From Epiperipatus broadwayi (lineage: Eukaryota > Onychophora > Udeonychophora > Euonychophora > Peripatidae): a stretch of 64,000 nucleotides of DNA. A model generated the notes under the pieces. The model did no database searches and was not told the DNA's origin. It worked only from the letters and a program-made list of their open reading frames with translations. Below, piece by piece: positions 1-11,882 of the stretch (the stretch's first letter is position 1; the number at the start of each line of letters is the position of its first letter). The position numbers and the translations under genes are program-made. Location: contig JAQFVV010012446.1 of assembly GCA_028023455.1 (NCBI GenBank), positions 7,011,501-7,075,500 of the forward strand, in the 5' to 3' direction.

Positions 1-516
1 ATGGCAGGAAGTACTGCAAGAATGGACACTTAAAAATAATTTTGTGCAATCAAGCTAAACAGCTGTGTGATTATATTCTATATCAAATCTATATAGAACA
101 AAGATTAAAATTTGAATTTTTGATAGTCTTTAATTGCGAACTTGGCAGTATAGATTCTTTTGCTGGAAAATCGAACATTTAGAAATTCTTGACTGAGAAT
201 CGTTTAATGTTGTAGCAAGGAGCACTTAATCTGGATAAAATACCATACATTAATATGTAATGTGATGAACTTTGTTCAAGTAAAAAAGAAAATGTGAACA
301 TCTAATTATCCAGAACTTTTTTTGGCAGATAATGAAAGAACGTAGTCAGTAGATAGTCCGCAAATATTATGAACTTCTCTTTAGATTATAGAATTTCAAT
401 TTTGGAAGATTTTAGTATGTGTTTGCTTGTTTTTCTGATATAAATGTGTAACAATAGGTTTAAATATTTTTATTGCTACACCACAATACAATATTTGATC
501 TATAGTTGATTTTAAG

Positions 517-691
517 TAATATTGGCATTATTAAACAGGCAAAACTCTCCATACAGTAGTGCCAACCAGAGTAATCAATGGATGCCAGAAGGCTTGTGCA
601 TAAAATTCCCATCTAATGCCTACTCATCCAATATCCCCAGACTAGTTTCTGTGCTAGCATAAGAGATGGTGATCGTGTAATATTGGCATTA
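517..691 (-). mobile_element. Family A repeat, truncated, with 14-bp TSD
   Basis: The insertion 531-677 is flanked by exact copies of TAATATTGGCATTA (517-530 and 678-691). It begins with AAACAGGCAAAACTCTCCATACAG and ends with the family tail, both in the orientation complementary to the ribozyme strand. On the minus strand the GAAACTAGTC half of the hammerhead is present but CTGACGA is deleted, so it cannot form the ribozyme. The exact 14-bp TSD argues for target-primed insertion rather than a cut-and-paste transposase. Confidence 0.75.
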
Positions 692-1284
692 ATTACAGGT
701 CTTGGAATCTTTTAACAAATTTTTAATTTACATTTCTTTATGACAGGCTAAAGTATTGTATATATACACATTCATTGGAATTTAAAAAAATAAAAATAAT
801 TTATGCGATTCCTGTTTTTAAAAGCCTTTTAAGCTGAATCATTACTGAATACAAATTTTCGTTAAATATTAATTCCACAACCGTTTTACAATAGAAAATG
901 TTTATCCTTAAAGATCTTGGATTGGTCTGCTTAGAATTTTAAAATAAATATTTTGAAAGATCTTGAATTGAACTAAAAGTTCAATTTATGCATTTTCTTC
1001 ACATTTCACTTTTAGAAAAAAAAACTATTCTTAAATTCATTAAGATAAAGATAACTATGAACTCACCTCTTTTTTCCTCCATTAGTGAATGCCTCTTTAT
1101 ATTGCACACACAGTTTTAATCTTATAGCATTGGTAATAGTTTTAATCTTATAGCATTGATATTCATCTTATTCACCCAAATTAACCTCTGACCTTTAACC
1201 TGCGGTTAAGATTATCCTAGATATTACTTTACTTACTATTATTAGAATAGGTAAATTATTTACTTCATTGGATAATAACATGCA
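692..1284. other. No gene seen
   Basis: AT-rich sequence; only a 27-bp tandem repeat (GTTTTAATCTTATAGCATTG, about 1110-1160). The window start (1-516) is likewise featureless. Confidence 0.6.
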
Positions 1285-1498
1285 GTACATATATGTGCCT
1301 AGCACACAGACAATGAAGCTAATCCGATCTTAGAATTAAAAGTGCAATTTAAATTTAGCTAAGCGCTTTTGAGAGACTATTAGCAGCTATGATTATGAGA
1401 GCAAAGTCTCTTGAAAGCGCTTAGCTAAATTTAAATTGCACTTTTAATTCTAAGTTCGGACTAGCTTTATTGTCTGTGCGTTAGGCACATATATGTAC
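1285..1498. repeat. Foldback (MITE-like) element
   Basis: Arms of about 95 bp are near-perfect inverted copies: GTACATATATGTGCCTAGC at the left and its complement ending at 1498; the loop is about 20 bp near 1385-1405. The terminal base context allows a TA target site. Confidence 0.85.
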
Positions 1499-1859
1499 TA
1501 CCGTTATTGGCTATATTCCATTTGTCCGAAAGAATAATCATCAAGATGTTTGTAGCCTGAAAAAAAATTTCAAGGTTCCATTATTCTGGACTGTGAACCC
1601 CAATTTGTGAATATGATAGGTGGATAAACTAACAACAGTATCAATGAGATCCTATTAAAGTCATATCATATTCCTGTTTCCTTTTTTTATTGAGCTATGC
1701 TAAACTTAAAATAAACTCGTCAGCATATTGCATATGTAATTTATACAACAATATGGTAATACTAATTTTAGAGCACTAAATTGAACTTTTTTTAATGATC
1801 TAAACACTAAACATTTTAATGATAATAATAAAAAAAGAGGTGGAGTAATAAAATACATG

Positions 1860-1980
1860 CAGATCAAAGTCAATTTTTTCTCTCTTTTCTTCGTAGCGTA
1901 AGCTTGTGTTTTAAGACCTATAGAGGTCCCTACCTTCGTATTTTTCAGACGCTTATTTCTAAGGTTACAGCCTTAGTAAA
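1860..1980 (+). repeat. Truncated MITE-like repeat (family E)
   Basis: CTTTTCTTCGTAGCGTAAGCTTGTG, TAGAGGTCCCTACC and GGTTACAGCCTTAGTAAA match the right half of the element at 6709-6870. The left terminal repeat is missing. Confidence 0.65.
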
Positions 1981-2104
1981 TTATTACTTAATATAATAAT
2001 GGGCGTTTAATAAAATTTATAATTACATATTTATTATTATATGTTGGTCTACTTCCATAATCTAGAGTTAATTATTCAATGTCTAGAAAAAAAATCAAAC
2101 CTTA

Positions 2105-2270
2105 TTTAAACCTGGTTACTATATCCCACAATGTTTCCAGTGGTATTATTCTCTTCTCTTCCTGACCTGAGCAATGATAAGACTAGCGTGGGAATCGGAT
2201 TGAACCTGAAAAACCTTTAGGTTTATGAATAGTAAATTTAAGATGATATTTTAACTGTTAGTCTTAACTT
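2105..2270 (-). mobile_element. Degraded SINE relic
   Basis: CACAATGTTTCCAGTGGTATTATTCTC and GGGAATCG resemble the SINE at 4735-4885; the promoter boxes are decayed. Confidence 0.5.
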
Positions 2271-2489
2271 TATTCAGATGTTTTAAATTCTCTTCCAGAA
2301 GGTAGACAGGGGAATTGAACACTAAAGTATTATAATGGAGCAATAATATTTGACTATACCCAATGGTCGCTTCCATTTTTTTTTGGAATACTTTTATCAT
2401 AATTTATTCATATCTTGATTCTAGAACTATGGCTTAAGTTTTAATTTTATATTATTGTTGAAATTAATTTTACTCTTTTTAAAACATAT

Positions 2490-2770
2490 ATAGTGGTCTC
2501 GGTAAAAAGATGGCTTGCTCTCTTTCCAAGCAGCTATAGCATCATTTTTGAATGAACACGTGCTACATAGTGACATAGTTTAGCTATTCGCTGCAAAAAA
2601 TTTTAAGTGCTAGCATGTCTGTCTTATGAATTGTGACATAAAATATGATATGCATCATCTTCAATGCTCTTCCTACCATCGCGAATTTTGCAAACCACTT
2701 AAAAATGTTTGTGTGACTTTTTGACTTCACTGCCATACCATAGTTTGTGTCATACATAGAGGCTAAACTC
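2490..2770 (-). mobile_element. Mariner-like fragment
   Basis: The minus strand reads SHTNIFKWFAKF followed by a GR-S-ED-like segment, matching the element at 19603-20075, with one end sequence (AAGCAGCTATAGCATCATTTTTGAATG). A neighbouring piece of the same family is at 2990-3150. Confidence 0.5.
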
Positions 2771-2990
2771 TCCACATAGTAGCGCCAAGCCACAAGCTAG
2801 AAACTAGTCTGGAGATAATGGATGAGTAGGCATGAGATAGGGATTTTATGCACAAACCTTCTTGCATCCATTGGTTACTCTGACTTGCACTGAGTGGCGC
2901 TACTGTATGGAGAATTTAGCCTCTGTATAAACAGCTTGTATAAGCAAAAAGAATGGTGATCATGTGATATTTAGTAGTTTGAATCATTGG
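2765..2990 (+). mobile_element. Family A repeat, internally deleted
   Basis: Starts with GAGGCTAAACTCTCCACATAG and ends with the family tail (AATGGTGATCATGTGATATTTAG). The terminal parts form an inverted repeat. The hammerhead 3' half (CTAGAAACTAGTC, about 2800-2815) remains and the CTGANGA half is lost at the internal deletion. It abuts a mariner-like fragment at 2490-2765. Confidence 0.6.
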
Positions 2991-3150
2991 CTACTATAGC
3001 AGTTTTGCTCAATTTAAAACAAAATTTAATGTTAATATGATTTCATCAGTGGGCAAAAGTATGAAATAAGTCACATTTCATGCCCTAACTCATTCCAAAT
3101 ACACAAGCACCTTAAAAATTTTGTTGTGAATAACTAAACTATATATATAC
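2990..3150 (-). mobile_element. Mariner-like fragment (other end)
   Basis: GCAGTTTTGCTCAATTTAAA, CATTTCATGCCCTAACTCAT and ATTTTGTTGTGAATAACTAAACTAT match arms of the same family at 19603-20075 and 38780-39025. Separated from 2490-2770 by a family A insertion, suggesting that family A inserted into a mariner-like element. Confidence 0.45.
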
Positions 3151-3205
3151 TTTGATTGAGAGAAGTAACTTTTAATTGGTGCTTTTAATTTTCAGATATG
3201 CAAAA

Positions 3206-3412
3206 AAGTCAATTATATGTTGAAATATCAAAGAGAGATCATAACTTAATAACAGGAAATAAACAAATGAATTTTAATAATTTTAATAGTCTTTTATTTC
3301 CAATATAAAAAATGCGGTTTCAAATATCAAACAGATGCCATAACTTAATTGTGGGCAATAAACAAACGAATTCGAATTCCAGTAATTTTAATAGTGTTTT
3401 GTTTTGAATATA
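3206..3412 (+). repeat. Diverged tandem duplication, about 105 bp
   Basis: AAATATCAAAGAGAGATCATAACTTAATAACAGG and AAATATCAAACAGATGCCATAACTTAATTGTGGG open the two units; both end near TTTTAATAGT-TTTT. Confidence 0.75.
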
Positions 3413-4060
3413 CACAAACAACATCATATATTTGTGCTTTCAAATTGTTTGCTGTTGTTACTGATGTTTAACTTAACTATCTTCAGCATAATACTCAATT
3501 GCAATTTGGAAAGCACTCGTTTGATTTAGATTCATAATCCATCCATCTCAATTAATTCATGCCGCTTTTTTGAAATCTTTTTTTAGTTACTGTTGTTATT
3601 GAAACTTTTTAGAATAATAATGAAACGAAAGCTATAGTTCAAAAATAAAAATGATTTCGTAAACAATTTATTACTATTGTATAAAAACTTAATACTATTT
3701 TATTTCTATAAAGTATAATGTTTATCAAAGGTGCATTTAATGAACCGGGAAAAGCATTCCAATTCGCTCCAGTTCATTTCGAGACCGGCGTGAATTAATA
3801 GTAGAAGTAAGCAGATCGCCGCTGTTCTTAGTGATAATAATTTCCGCATCATAAATAAAGATCAGCTTTGAAGAAAATACGTAGTCCGAAGACTATGAAA
3901 GACTCTTTGAAAATTATGATTCATTACATGACACATTTTAGAAAAATTATCGTTGAATTCAATATCTAATTAAGTAGCTACGTGTTATGACGTCCTGAAA
4001 ATATATTTTAAGGTTGATGATCACTATTTTTTATTTAATCTTTTGCATGACGTTTAAAGA
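3413..4060. other. No gene seen
   Basis: A CpG-containing patch at about 3735-3850 stands out but encodes nothing recognisable. Confidence 0.55.
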
Positions 4061-4300
4061 GTCAAAATTATTAATAAGTAAATATTAATATTGATTTTAT
4101 TTTTAATTTTAAAATGTATTTCATTCATATGGTATAAGTAAGCGTGCGTTTCTGTGCGTGCGAGAAGCAGAATCAAAATTATTAAGTAAATATTAATCTT
4201 AATTTTATTTTTAAATGTAAAATGTAACTCCTTCATGTGGTATAACGAGTCTGTATGTGTGTGTGGGTGTGTGTGCGTGCGAGAGCGAGTAGTGAGAATA
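4061..4300 (+). repeat. Diverged tandem duplication with GT-rich segment
   Basis: AGTCAAAATTATTAATAAGTAAATATTAATATTG and AATCAAAATTATTAAGTAAATATTAATCTTAA start two units of about 115 bp; each ends in a GTGCGTGCGAGA-type run. The 123-codon minus-strand frame over it is repeat-derived. Confidence 0.75.
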
Positions 4301-4734
4301 ATTAAATAAAAACTATCCAAGTGAATGGAATTGAACATCTGTTGTGACATTTTATTAAAGAAAAGTAGAACGAGGAAGGATTCAAAAAACAATTGGCGAA
4401 GTAGATTATTCATTACAAAAAACAAAAACGTTATCTTTCTTGTCTTAATGATTTACAACATTTCCTGTATCTTTTTTTTTCATTAGCATCTTTAACGAAA
4501 TTAATTAATATTAATTCATATTACTAAGTCATTGTATATGTTACTATTATTTCTCAGCATTTTATTAATTCGCTGTTTCAACTAGGTATTCCTGGATTAT
4601 CTTCTTTTTTTAAAACCGAACGGCGTTTGTCTAAAGATTTGTGAGTGGTCATTTTAGAATTCATTGTTTGTCGGACTAAACTTTATTTAAAGGTTCTAAA
4701 TACATTCAACTGTTAGTAAAACCATACACATTAG

Positions 4735-4885
4735 CACAATGTTTTGAGTGGTATTATTCTCTCTTCTTCGGGTGTTGCTGGCCTGACTAGTGGCATACTA
4801 GCATGGGAATCGAACCCGAACTTTTTAGATTGATGAATATTGAACTTTGAGTTAACACTCTAACTAACTCAGCCATACTGGTCAA
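4735..4885 (-). mobile_element. tRNA-derived SINE (second family)
   Basis: On the minus strand TGGCTGAGTTAG (A box, 4864-4875) and GGGTTCGATTCC (B box, 4806-4817), followed by GCCAGCAACACCCGAAGAAG. It is arranged head to head with a plus-strand relative at 4886-5150. A related degraded copy is at 2105-2270. Confidence 0.75.
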
Positions 4886-5150
4886 GTCAGACAATTGATT
4901 AGAGCATTACATTAAATTCAATATTCGTGAAGCTAAGGATCCAGGTTTGATTCCCTTGTTACTTCTATCATTAGTTAGTCCAGCAGCACTTGAAGAAGAG
5001 GGGAGAATAAAGCTGGCATGTAATCCATGTACCTTGAACTCCAGAGTCTACCACAAACTGCAATAAACCATTAAGGCAGTGAAGAAGATAGAGCTCTGAT
5101 GAAGACTGCTGGGCAGTCGAAACCGTAAGAAAATAAAGAAGTTTTTAAGA
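4886..5150 (+). mobile_element. tRNA-derived SINE (second family), plus strand
   Basis: B-box-like GGTTTGATTCC (4944-4954), then GTCCAGCAGCACTTGAAGAAG as in the minus-strand neighbour, and a 3' segment with CTCTGATGAAGACTGCTGGG and GCAGTCGAAACCG. That segment contains CTGATGA (5096-5102), a perfect 6-bp stem II and GAAAC (5119-5123), resembling a hammerhead half-core, but stem I cannot be built. Confidence 0.65.
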
Positions 5151-6700
5151 AAATTTGTTGCATTAATGTGTATATGAATAGAGTGTCATAAGCAATATAT
5201 ATAAATTTAATAATATTAATCCAATGGCTTTATTATCTTTTTTTTTTATTATTACTTATTTTTCGACTACTCTAATACTATTTTGTAAGCTATCCTTTTA
5301 ATTGCATCTTTATATAGCAGATCTTTCTCTGATTATGATCGCTGTCTCAAGTGTTTGTCTTACATCCCCCATAAGAACTGTTCAACAAGTATCTCGGTTA
5401 TAAAATTGCCATATACTCATTTAATGCTATATTGTATTCGCTCAATTTTTCTCTTTGAGCTTGACTTCTATTCATCTAACTTAGAAATTATTTTTTCGTA
5501 AGAGAAAATTTCTGGCTTAATTGCTCCACATAAATGATTAATAATTTCAATTACCCTTTGACCTGCGAAATATAATATAATAATATTACTATTGAAATTT
5601 TATTTTCCTCGACGTTATTTATAAGGAAGTTCTTTTCTATATGTAGCTTGAAAAGAAGGCAGCTAGCTGGGTCTTCAATATCAAATTTGCTAATAGTAGT
5701 TTTGCTGCACCAAAATTCGAATTTTTTGTGACTATTGCAGGATTCTCTCTAATTACATTTGTTTGTCAATTATACGGTTTGAATCTTATCCGCAGCTGTC
5801 TTGCTACTGATTATGGGGTCTGAATTTGATTCTGATCTATTGACTGTGCTACATTGCCATGTTTTTTCTGCAATGATGGAAATGATTCTATGATATAGTA
5901 TTTATACATGACCATTACATCGGTTGAGAAAGGGCAAGCAGTAAAAATATTTTACTATCTATTGGATTTAATAAAAAGACAAAGGACTTGATTAGGTTTT
6001 TCTTGAACACTTGTTAAAACTTTTATTACGTATTCCAAGAAATTTGAATTATGATCCAAGGATCTTATACTCTAGAGATTGCCACTCTATCACTGTGATT
6101 AAACCATGCAGGACTTGTAAGTCCAGTATTCACAAATTTTTTTGTGATAGTAATTTTCTTGAATTATTTATAGCAGCTGTCCAAAATACTGACCATGGTC
6201 CAGTGGCTCAGTCATGGTTTGTGTAGTCAGATAGAAGTTTTGAATTTTTTGGCTCAAAAATAAAATAACATTTTGAATCATTTGCATATTAGGTATTTTA
6301 ATTCTATCACTAATTGATAATCTTGATATTGATTATAAACAATTATCATACCTTGCCCACCATTTCAACAAAAACTTTTATAAACACCATATATATAGAT
6401 ATCTACATTTATTATTTTGGATGCATTCTTCGGATTTTATTTTTTTAATGCAGCCTTTGGATTACTTGATTATATATAACCCTGATTTATGCAGTATATA
6501 TTTTCCCCCCTTGGGGGGGGGGGGTATTCATTTAATTCGGTATTTTTTTTCCTATATTTGAACTTAATAAATTTATATATGTAGGACTAAGATTAAGGTG
6601 AAGATGATTGAAATATTCACTGTTGGTTTGAAATTTAAACCATCAAAAATCAAAATGTACATTTAATTATAAATTTATTAAATGCACATTGATTGCGTAA
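5151..6700. other. No gene seen
   Basis: AT-rich; the 71-codon frame at 6011-6226 is not recognisable as protein. The C/G run at 6505 is listed separately. Confidence 0.55.
6505..6524. repeat. C6-TT-G12 homopolymer hairpin
   Basis: Six C, two T and twelve G in a row. Rare in this AT-rich window; prone to sequencing length error. A second G run of twelve is at 30181-30192. Confidence 0.85.
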
Positions 6701-6708
6701 GTAATATG

Positions 6709-6870
6709 TACCGAGGCTGTAATCTCGAGAATATTTAAATAGAAAGTAGGTTGAAGTAGGGAGGGGTGGGTTCCCCTCTTTTCTTCCATAGTGTAAGTTT
6801 GTGGTTAACATCTGTAGAGGTCCCTACTATCGCATTTTACACGCATATTCTCGAGGTTACAGCCTCGGTA
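6709..6870. repeat. MITE-like element (family E) with terminal inverted repeats
   Basis: TACCGAGGCTGTAATCTCGAGAATAT at the left and its complement (two mismatches) at the right, 162 bp in all. The interior shares TGTAGAGGTCCCTAC with the copy at 1860-1980. Confidence 0.8.
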
Positions 6871-7180
6871 AATATTACTAATGTACATTTAAAAAAATTT
6901 ATGATGGATAAAATATTAAAATTTTAAATAAAGATCGAATATGCATTTGCATGACTCTTATGGTGTCATGAAAATGGTGACTTCAGCATTTTTATGTAAA
7001 AAAAATTGTTACCTCGTTACGTCCTTCGTTCTCCATCACCAATTTGTCTAGAAATCTGAACTGAATTTTTCATTTGTTTGTATATATTCTCATATACTGT
7101 AGATTTTCATGTACACTTATTTGATTGTTAGATATTATAATCTATTTAAATTAAGTTAATCAGTACAAATTAGCTAAACT

Positions 7181-8076
7181 GGTACTCATACTTATGACAA
7201 TCCATCCCACTCGATGGCATTGTTGCTAGTCAAAACAAATAGATATAACATTACCAGGCTGATTTACATTTTAATTTTTTTTTTAAATAACACTTTTACT
7301 GGTTTCTTTTCTTTTTGGTTATTTACATTTTTTTTACATGTAAAACATTGAATTTCTTTCAAAATACATTTACCTTTTTTTTTTTAAACATTATTTTCTA
7401 AATTACAGTTTATGGAATGTGTGGGGGGGGTTGACTGCTGTTTTTGCTGATCCAAATGATCGGCCAGTAAATTCACTACTCTGATCAAACCAATCTTAGG
7501 ATTTCTAAAATGACATGCAACCTCAGACATTTGATTGGTCTCATAGCTGTTCTTTACAAAACAACATTATTTAATAGAATGGAATAATTACATTTATACA
7601 TTTCAGCATGTAGTGCTTCACCATAGCCATTTTAGTAATCTTGTAGCTGTTCTCACACAAACGTGACTTTTCTGGTAAATTCTCTGAAATGGTGCTGGAA
7701 TCTACCCTTTTGAAATTAAATTCACCTTCAAAGATGTGTAGGGAAGCGCGGTGATGGGCTTACAATTATTACTATGTAACAGTATGTCAGGTAGGGTGTA
7801 AGATCATTACTTCGAATGCACATTAAAAGTGTTATGGCCAGTTGAATTCTATACACCTCACATCGTACGGTAGTGATATGTGAAGGGTGTGCTATTTGTA
7901 TAGTGTTGCGAAGCACATTAGCAGGCCTTGTGCAATACAATCTAGGCCTGCTAACAGCTAATATGAACACAATTGTTCTATAGGCCATAAGTTTGGCCAT
8001 GTAAACAGCATATTTCTGCGCTTTTGCATGGAAATAACGCCATCCGATGGGATGGATTGTCATAAGTATGAGTACC
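7181..8076. mobile_element. DNA-transposon-like element, 896 bp, terminal inverted repeats
   Basis: GGTACTCATACTTATGACAATCCATCCC begins at 7181 and its inverted copy ends at 8076, extending about 45 bp with few mismatches. No transposase frame is seen; the 116-codon minus-strand frame (7728-8078) overlaps the terminal repeat and is unlikely to be coding. Confidence 0.75.
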
Positions 8077-8079
8077 ACT

Positions 8080-8849
8080 GAACCTTTTTTATTTATATTT
8101 TCTCTAATTAAGTGTTGTATTGATTAAAATTTTTAAAAAAACTTAATTAAATAAATATACCAAATGAAACAAAGATCAATAGGAGACACAAATTTAAAAA
8201 ACCAAAACACATTATCCCAGATAAAGATTGTCATAAAAAATAGAGGGAAAATGCTAGAAATTTTAAAATATAATAAATATGATTATTACTAAGAAAGTAA
8301 GTTGTCATTTGAAATGAATATTGATAATCCTTCTTCATGATTGGGTGATTTCTGAGGAAATAAGTAAAACTTGAATCTATACTAGAAAAACAAATTTCAG
8401 AGGTTTTGTTTTGTTTTTTTATTTTCCGGAAATGTTTTAACGGTGAGTTCATTAATTTTAGCAGGCTCAAAAGTTTTAGAAGGAACTTTATTCGATGAAA
8501 TATATATCTACATATATTTCAGTGTAAAAGAAAAATAATTAATACAAAACTAATCAAAGAATACCACAATAAGTACTTTCAATAGCATTCACTGAATTAT
8601 ACTATTATTTAAAAACATTTACAATAAAATAGGAAACAGAAAATACATCTCACTAGATGTTAGAGCACTGATGGATAAGTGACCAAGTGGCTGGGAAAAT
8701 GTGTGGTGGGGTCATTTTTTTATTGTTTCTAATTTGTTTTTAGTGTTTGTTTTGTTTTTGTTTTTTTGCATTACTATTGTAAAGATAAGTGCATCTTGTA
8801 CACCATAATGCATATAGTATAAATGTATTTCTGTGAAACACAAAAGATA
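8080..8849. other. No gene seen
   Basis: AT-rich spacer between the 896-bp inverted-repeat element and the LINE relic. Confidence 0.55.
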
Positions 8850-10440
8850 CTATAATTGAACTTATAGTGGCATTCTTTGTCTGATACCTTTTTGTAGGAA
8901 AGTTATGTTAGGATTAGATGTTGATTTAATAGATTCTAAGATTGTATGCAGATATTTTGTGTATGGAGGAGGCTTGTCTGTATGTGTTGTTTTAAGATTG
9001 ACTTCTAAATGTGGGTATATTCTTGTCATGGATAACAAAGAGTATTGTAAATACATGAATAGAATATAGTCTTGATACATTTAGGTTGCTATGATACTTC
9101 ATTTGCCTGATTGAGATGGTCACTATTTTTCTTCCCCATAAAAGTTTTCAATACAGTGAATGAATCTTTGAGATAAAGGATTTTGTGAAGACTATAATTG
9201 GTGTTTAATAAGTAATTTTTGTAATAATTAGCATGTTTATAAGTGATGCTTTCGAGTATAGAGCAAGATATGCTTTTGAGAGGGAGGATATGGTCCATTC
9301 TGTTGTTTGAATTAGTTTGTTTTGTATTTGCCTTCGCATAGCCATGTAACTCAAATGAAAGGGGAATCCTAAATAGGCTGTAAGCTTACCCTCATTTGCA
9401 TGCCTGTATATAAACACCATGCACATTTTTTATCAAGGTTAAATTTTAGTTTATAGGTGTGAATCTAATAGATCAGTTAATGTTTGTATTTGTTTTTTAG
9501 TTATTAGAAAAACTCTTATATCATCCATGTAGGCTATGCAGGGTACATTACGACCAAGTATGGCTATATAGATCCCTGGGAGTCATTTTTTAATGTTTTT
9601 AAGTAGTGAATTTATGTACGTAGAAAAACTAGCAGTGCATCCAGTGAAGACCCTTGTGGGATTGATTGATGTGGATTAAAAGAAAGAGATATTTTCCCAT
9701 TTAGAGTTACATACACATTTCTTTATTTATTAGCAAGTTTGTGAGCAAATATAATATTGATTTTGGTATTGTTGTTTTTTTTAATTATTTTTATGAGTAC
9801 ATCAATTGGTACCGAGTCAAAAGCAGTCCTTATATCCAGTCATACTGCCATTGGGCTGTATTTTTTTGCATTTTGCACGAATATCGATGATAGTTTTGAA
9901 TACAAAAGATGCTTGTCCTGTTGATGAGCCTGTTTTAGCAAACTGTGCCTGAGATAACAAAGGTATAAGGTGTGTTTCAATTTTGTTTTTTATTACTGTT
10001 TCAAGTAATTTAATATCGAACGGGTCCATAGATATTGGCCTTACGTTTTCCATTGTACAGAGCAAAGTTTGTTTCTTCATAAATGAAACGATTGCTATAG
10101 GGTATAGAGCCCAAATATGATGTATCCCTTTTGACAGAAAGTTAGCCATGTCTGCAAAATAAGTAGAAGTGGACTGGCTTAAGTGTGCAAAATCAACTTT
10201 GGTATACCCAATGGTCCTGGATGGCATGAATCTGGCATCTTCTCCAAACTTTGTATAAAATCTTTAGGTTTGAATATTTCTGGATCATCTGGAATTCCAA
10301 ATTGGCTAAAAGATGTTTTGAATATTGACTCATTTTGAAGTATTTTTTTAAGTGTTTGTAGACTTGTGATAACCATACCTCCACTCACTAATGCTGAAGG
10401 AATTCTTGTTGCGGGTGGTTGGCTTAGTGCCCATCAAATA
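8850..10440 (-). pseudogene. LINE reverse transcriptase relic (YMDD type)
   Basis: Read on the minus strand from about 10440 downward: a block with HPGPLGIPKLILHT (like the SPGPDGIP region), then ENVRPISMDPFDIKLLETVIKN, TGSSTGQASFVFKTIIDIR, VWLDIRTAFDSVP, AYMDDIRVFL (9520-9531 encodes YMDD) and LGFPFHLSYMAMRRQIQNKL. These are the ordered motifs of a non-LTR reverse transcriptase. At least two frameshifts and several stops break it, and segments between boxes are shortened. It differs from the RTE copies; I cannot assign its clade. It ends near 8862 in a region that still reads as LINE-like protein. A poly-T run lies just beyond at 10479-10498. Confidence 0.75.
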
Positions 10441-10861
10441 TATTGTCTGGATCAGATATGTGATAGTGTGATGAAAAGCTTTTTTTTTTTTTTTTTTTGT
10501 AGAATTTAAACATTTAATATGTCAAAATTTTCACATTTTCATACTTTTTTAAAATGGGATTGCAGCTTTAAAAACTATATTCAAACTAATCATTTCACAT
10601 TCATAAAATTTCCAATACAAAAAGAATCAAGAACTAAGAAATTTGCAATAGTTTTTAATCTATGTTGAAAAATTATGGATTGTGTAAAGTTAACAAAGAA
10701 TTTAATCCTAAGGTAGGATTGTTCTTTATTGCCTGTATTATATTTAACTACACCTTTACTGTACCCAGGCTTAAAAGTATTGATAATTATGTAATAAATT
10801 GTTTTTCTCTTCGCTAGTAAATATTGTAATTATAAATATGCTACTTTTTTCGCATGTGTAC

Positions 10862-10976
10862 AGAGAAGAGTGATGCCAAAAGAAAAGTTAAAGAAGCTTT
10901 TTACATAGCAGATGATCTCAGTGCCATTAATAGAAGAGAGGCATGCTTTTCTCTCTCTAAACAATGGACTAACTAA
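10862..10976 (+). pseudogene. Possible Penelope-like / GIY-YIG element C-terminal tail
   Basis: A 37-codon reading ending at TAA (10974-10976) contains KRKVKEAFYIADDLSAINRR followed by a short tail with tryptophan. A (K/R)VKEA(x)(Y/H)I...IN(R/K)RE pattern is typical of the C-terminal end of GIY-YIG nuclease domains in Penelope-like and related retroelements. The match is short, so this is tentative; it matters because Penelope-like elements are the known carriers and likely helpers of hammerhead retrozymes. Confidence 0.35.
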
Positions 10977-11689
10977 TTAAATATTCAAACTCATTTGCAT
11001 ATGTGTACAATAAATCACAACAGTATTCATTCACAAAGCTATGAGTATGAGATTCGAACATTAAATCTCAAAAGCGCTAAGCAGACCTATTACACATTAT
11101 TTTGAGTATAATTATAGCTTCACTAACACGTGCGAAAAAAGTGACATTTATAATTGATATTTATGGGGTTTTCTTTTCTTTTTTGCCATTGATATAGCTT
11201 ATTTTTGCTCAGGAAAAAGATATGAATCTGCTAATGAAATATATGCAGAAGAAAAGTAATAAGTTTAATATAAAAATAAAACAATAAAGGAAATGATAAT
11301 CGATAAATTAGAAATTGAAACTAGTGAACAGAAAATTATTGCATGAAATTTATTTTACGATTTATTCTCTTTTTTCCTAAGAAATCAATGAAAATAATTA
11401 AACCATGTGTAAAATCTTGATAGAATGTTATATTTTTTGTGTGCTATCAAATTTTACTTCATATACATTGAACATTAATTTAAAAAATGAGTTATAAAAA
11501 CATAAATTTCATTTGAAAAATTTTAAAAATGTGAAAGCGAAAACACTTAGTGCTTTCTCTGCACAAGCCATCAAAAACATTAAAGCTTAAAGCATATCAT
11601 CACTTCCACATTATAAATAAAAAAAATTGAAATAAAAATTATTAATAAGCATTTATTTTTATAGTGCTATGTCTTTATAAATTGTAATA
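10977..11689. other. No gene seen
   Basis: AT-rich, nothing recognised; it follows the possible Penelope-like tail. Confidence 0.55.
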
Positions 11690-11882
11690 CATTAAAGATC
11701 AGCCTTTTCAAGCTATTGTGCATGCGCTTTTTACGAGTGTTAATAATAAATGAATACTTTCACTCCCAACACAAGATATAGTATTTAGGATTCTATTTTG
11801 TGTTGGGAATGAAAGTATTCATTTATTATTAACACTCGTAAAAAGCGCATGCACAATAGCTTGAAAAGGCTGATCTTTAATG
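11690..11882. repeat. Near-perfect foldback element
   Basis: Two 84-bp arms (11690-11773 and 11799-11882) are almost exact inverted copies around a 25-bp loop. CATTAAAGATCAGCC marks the left end; TA flanks both ends. It would fold into a very stable hairpin. Confidence 0.9.
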
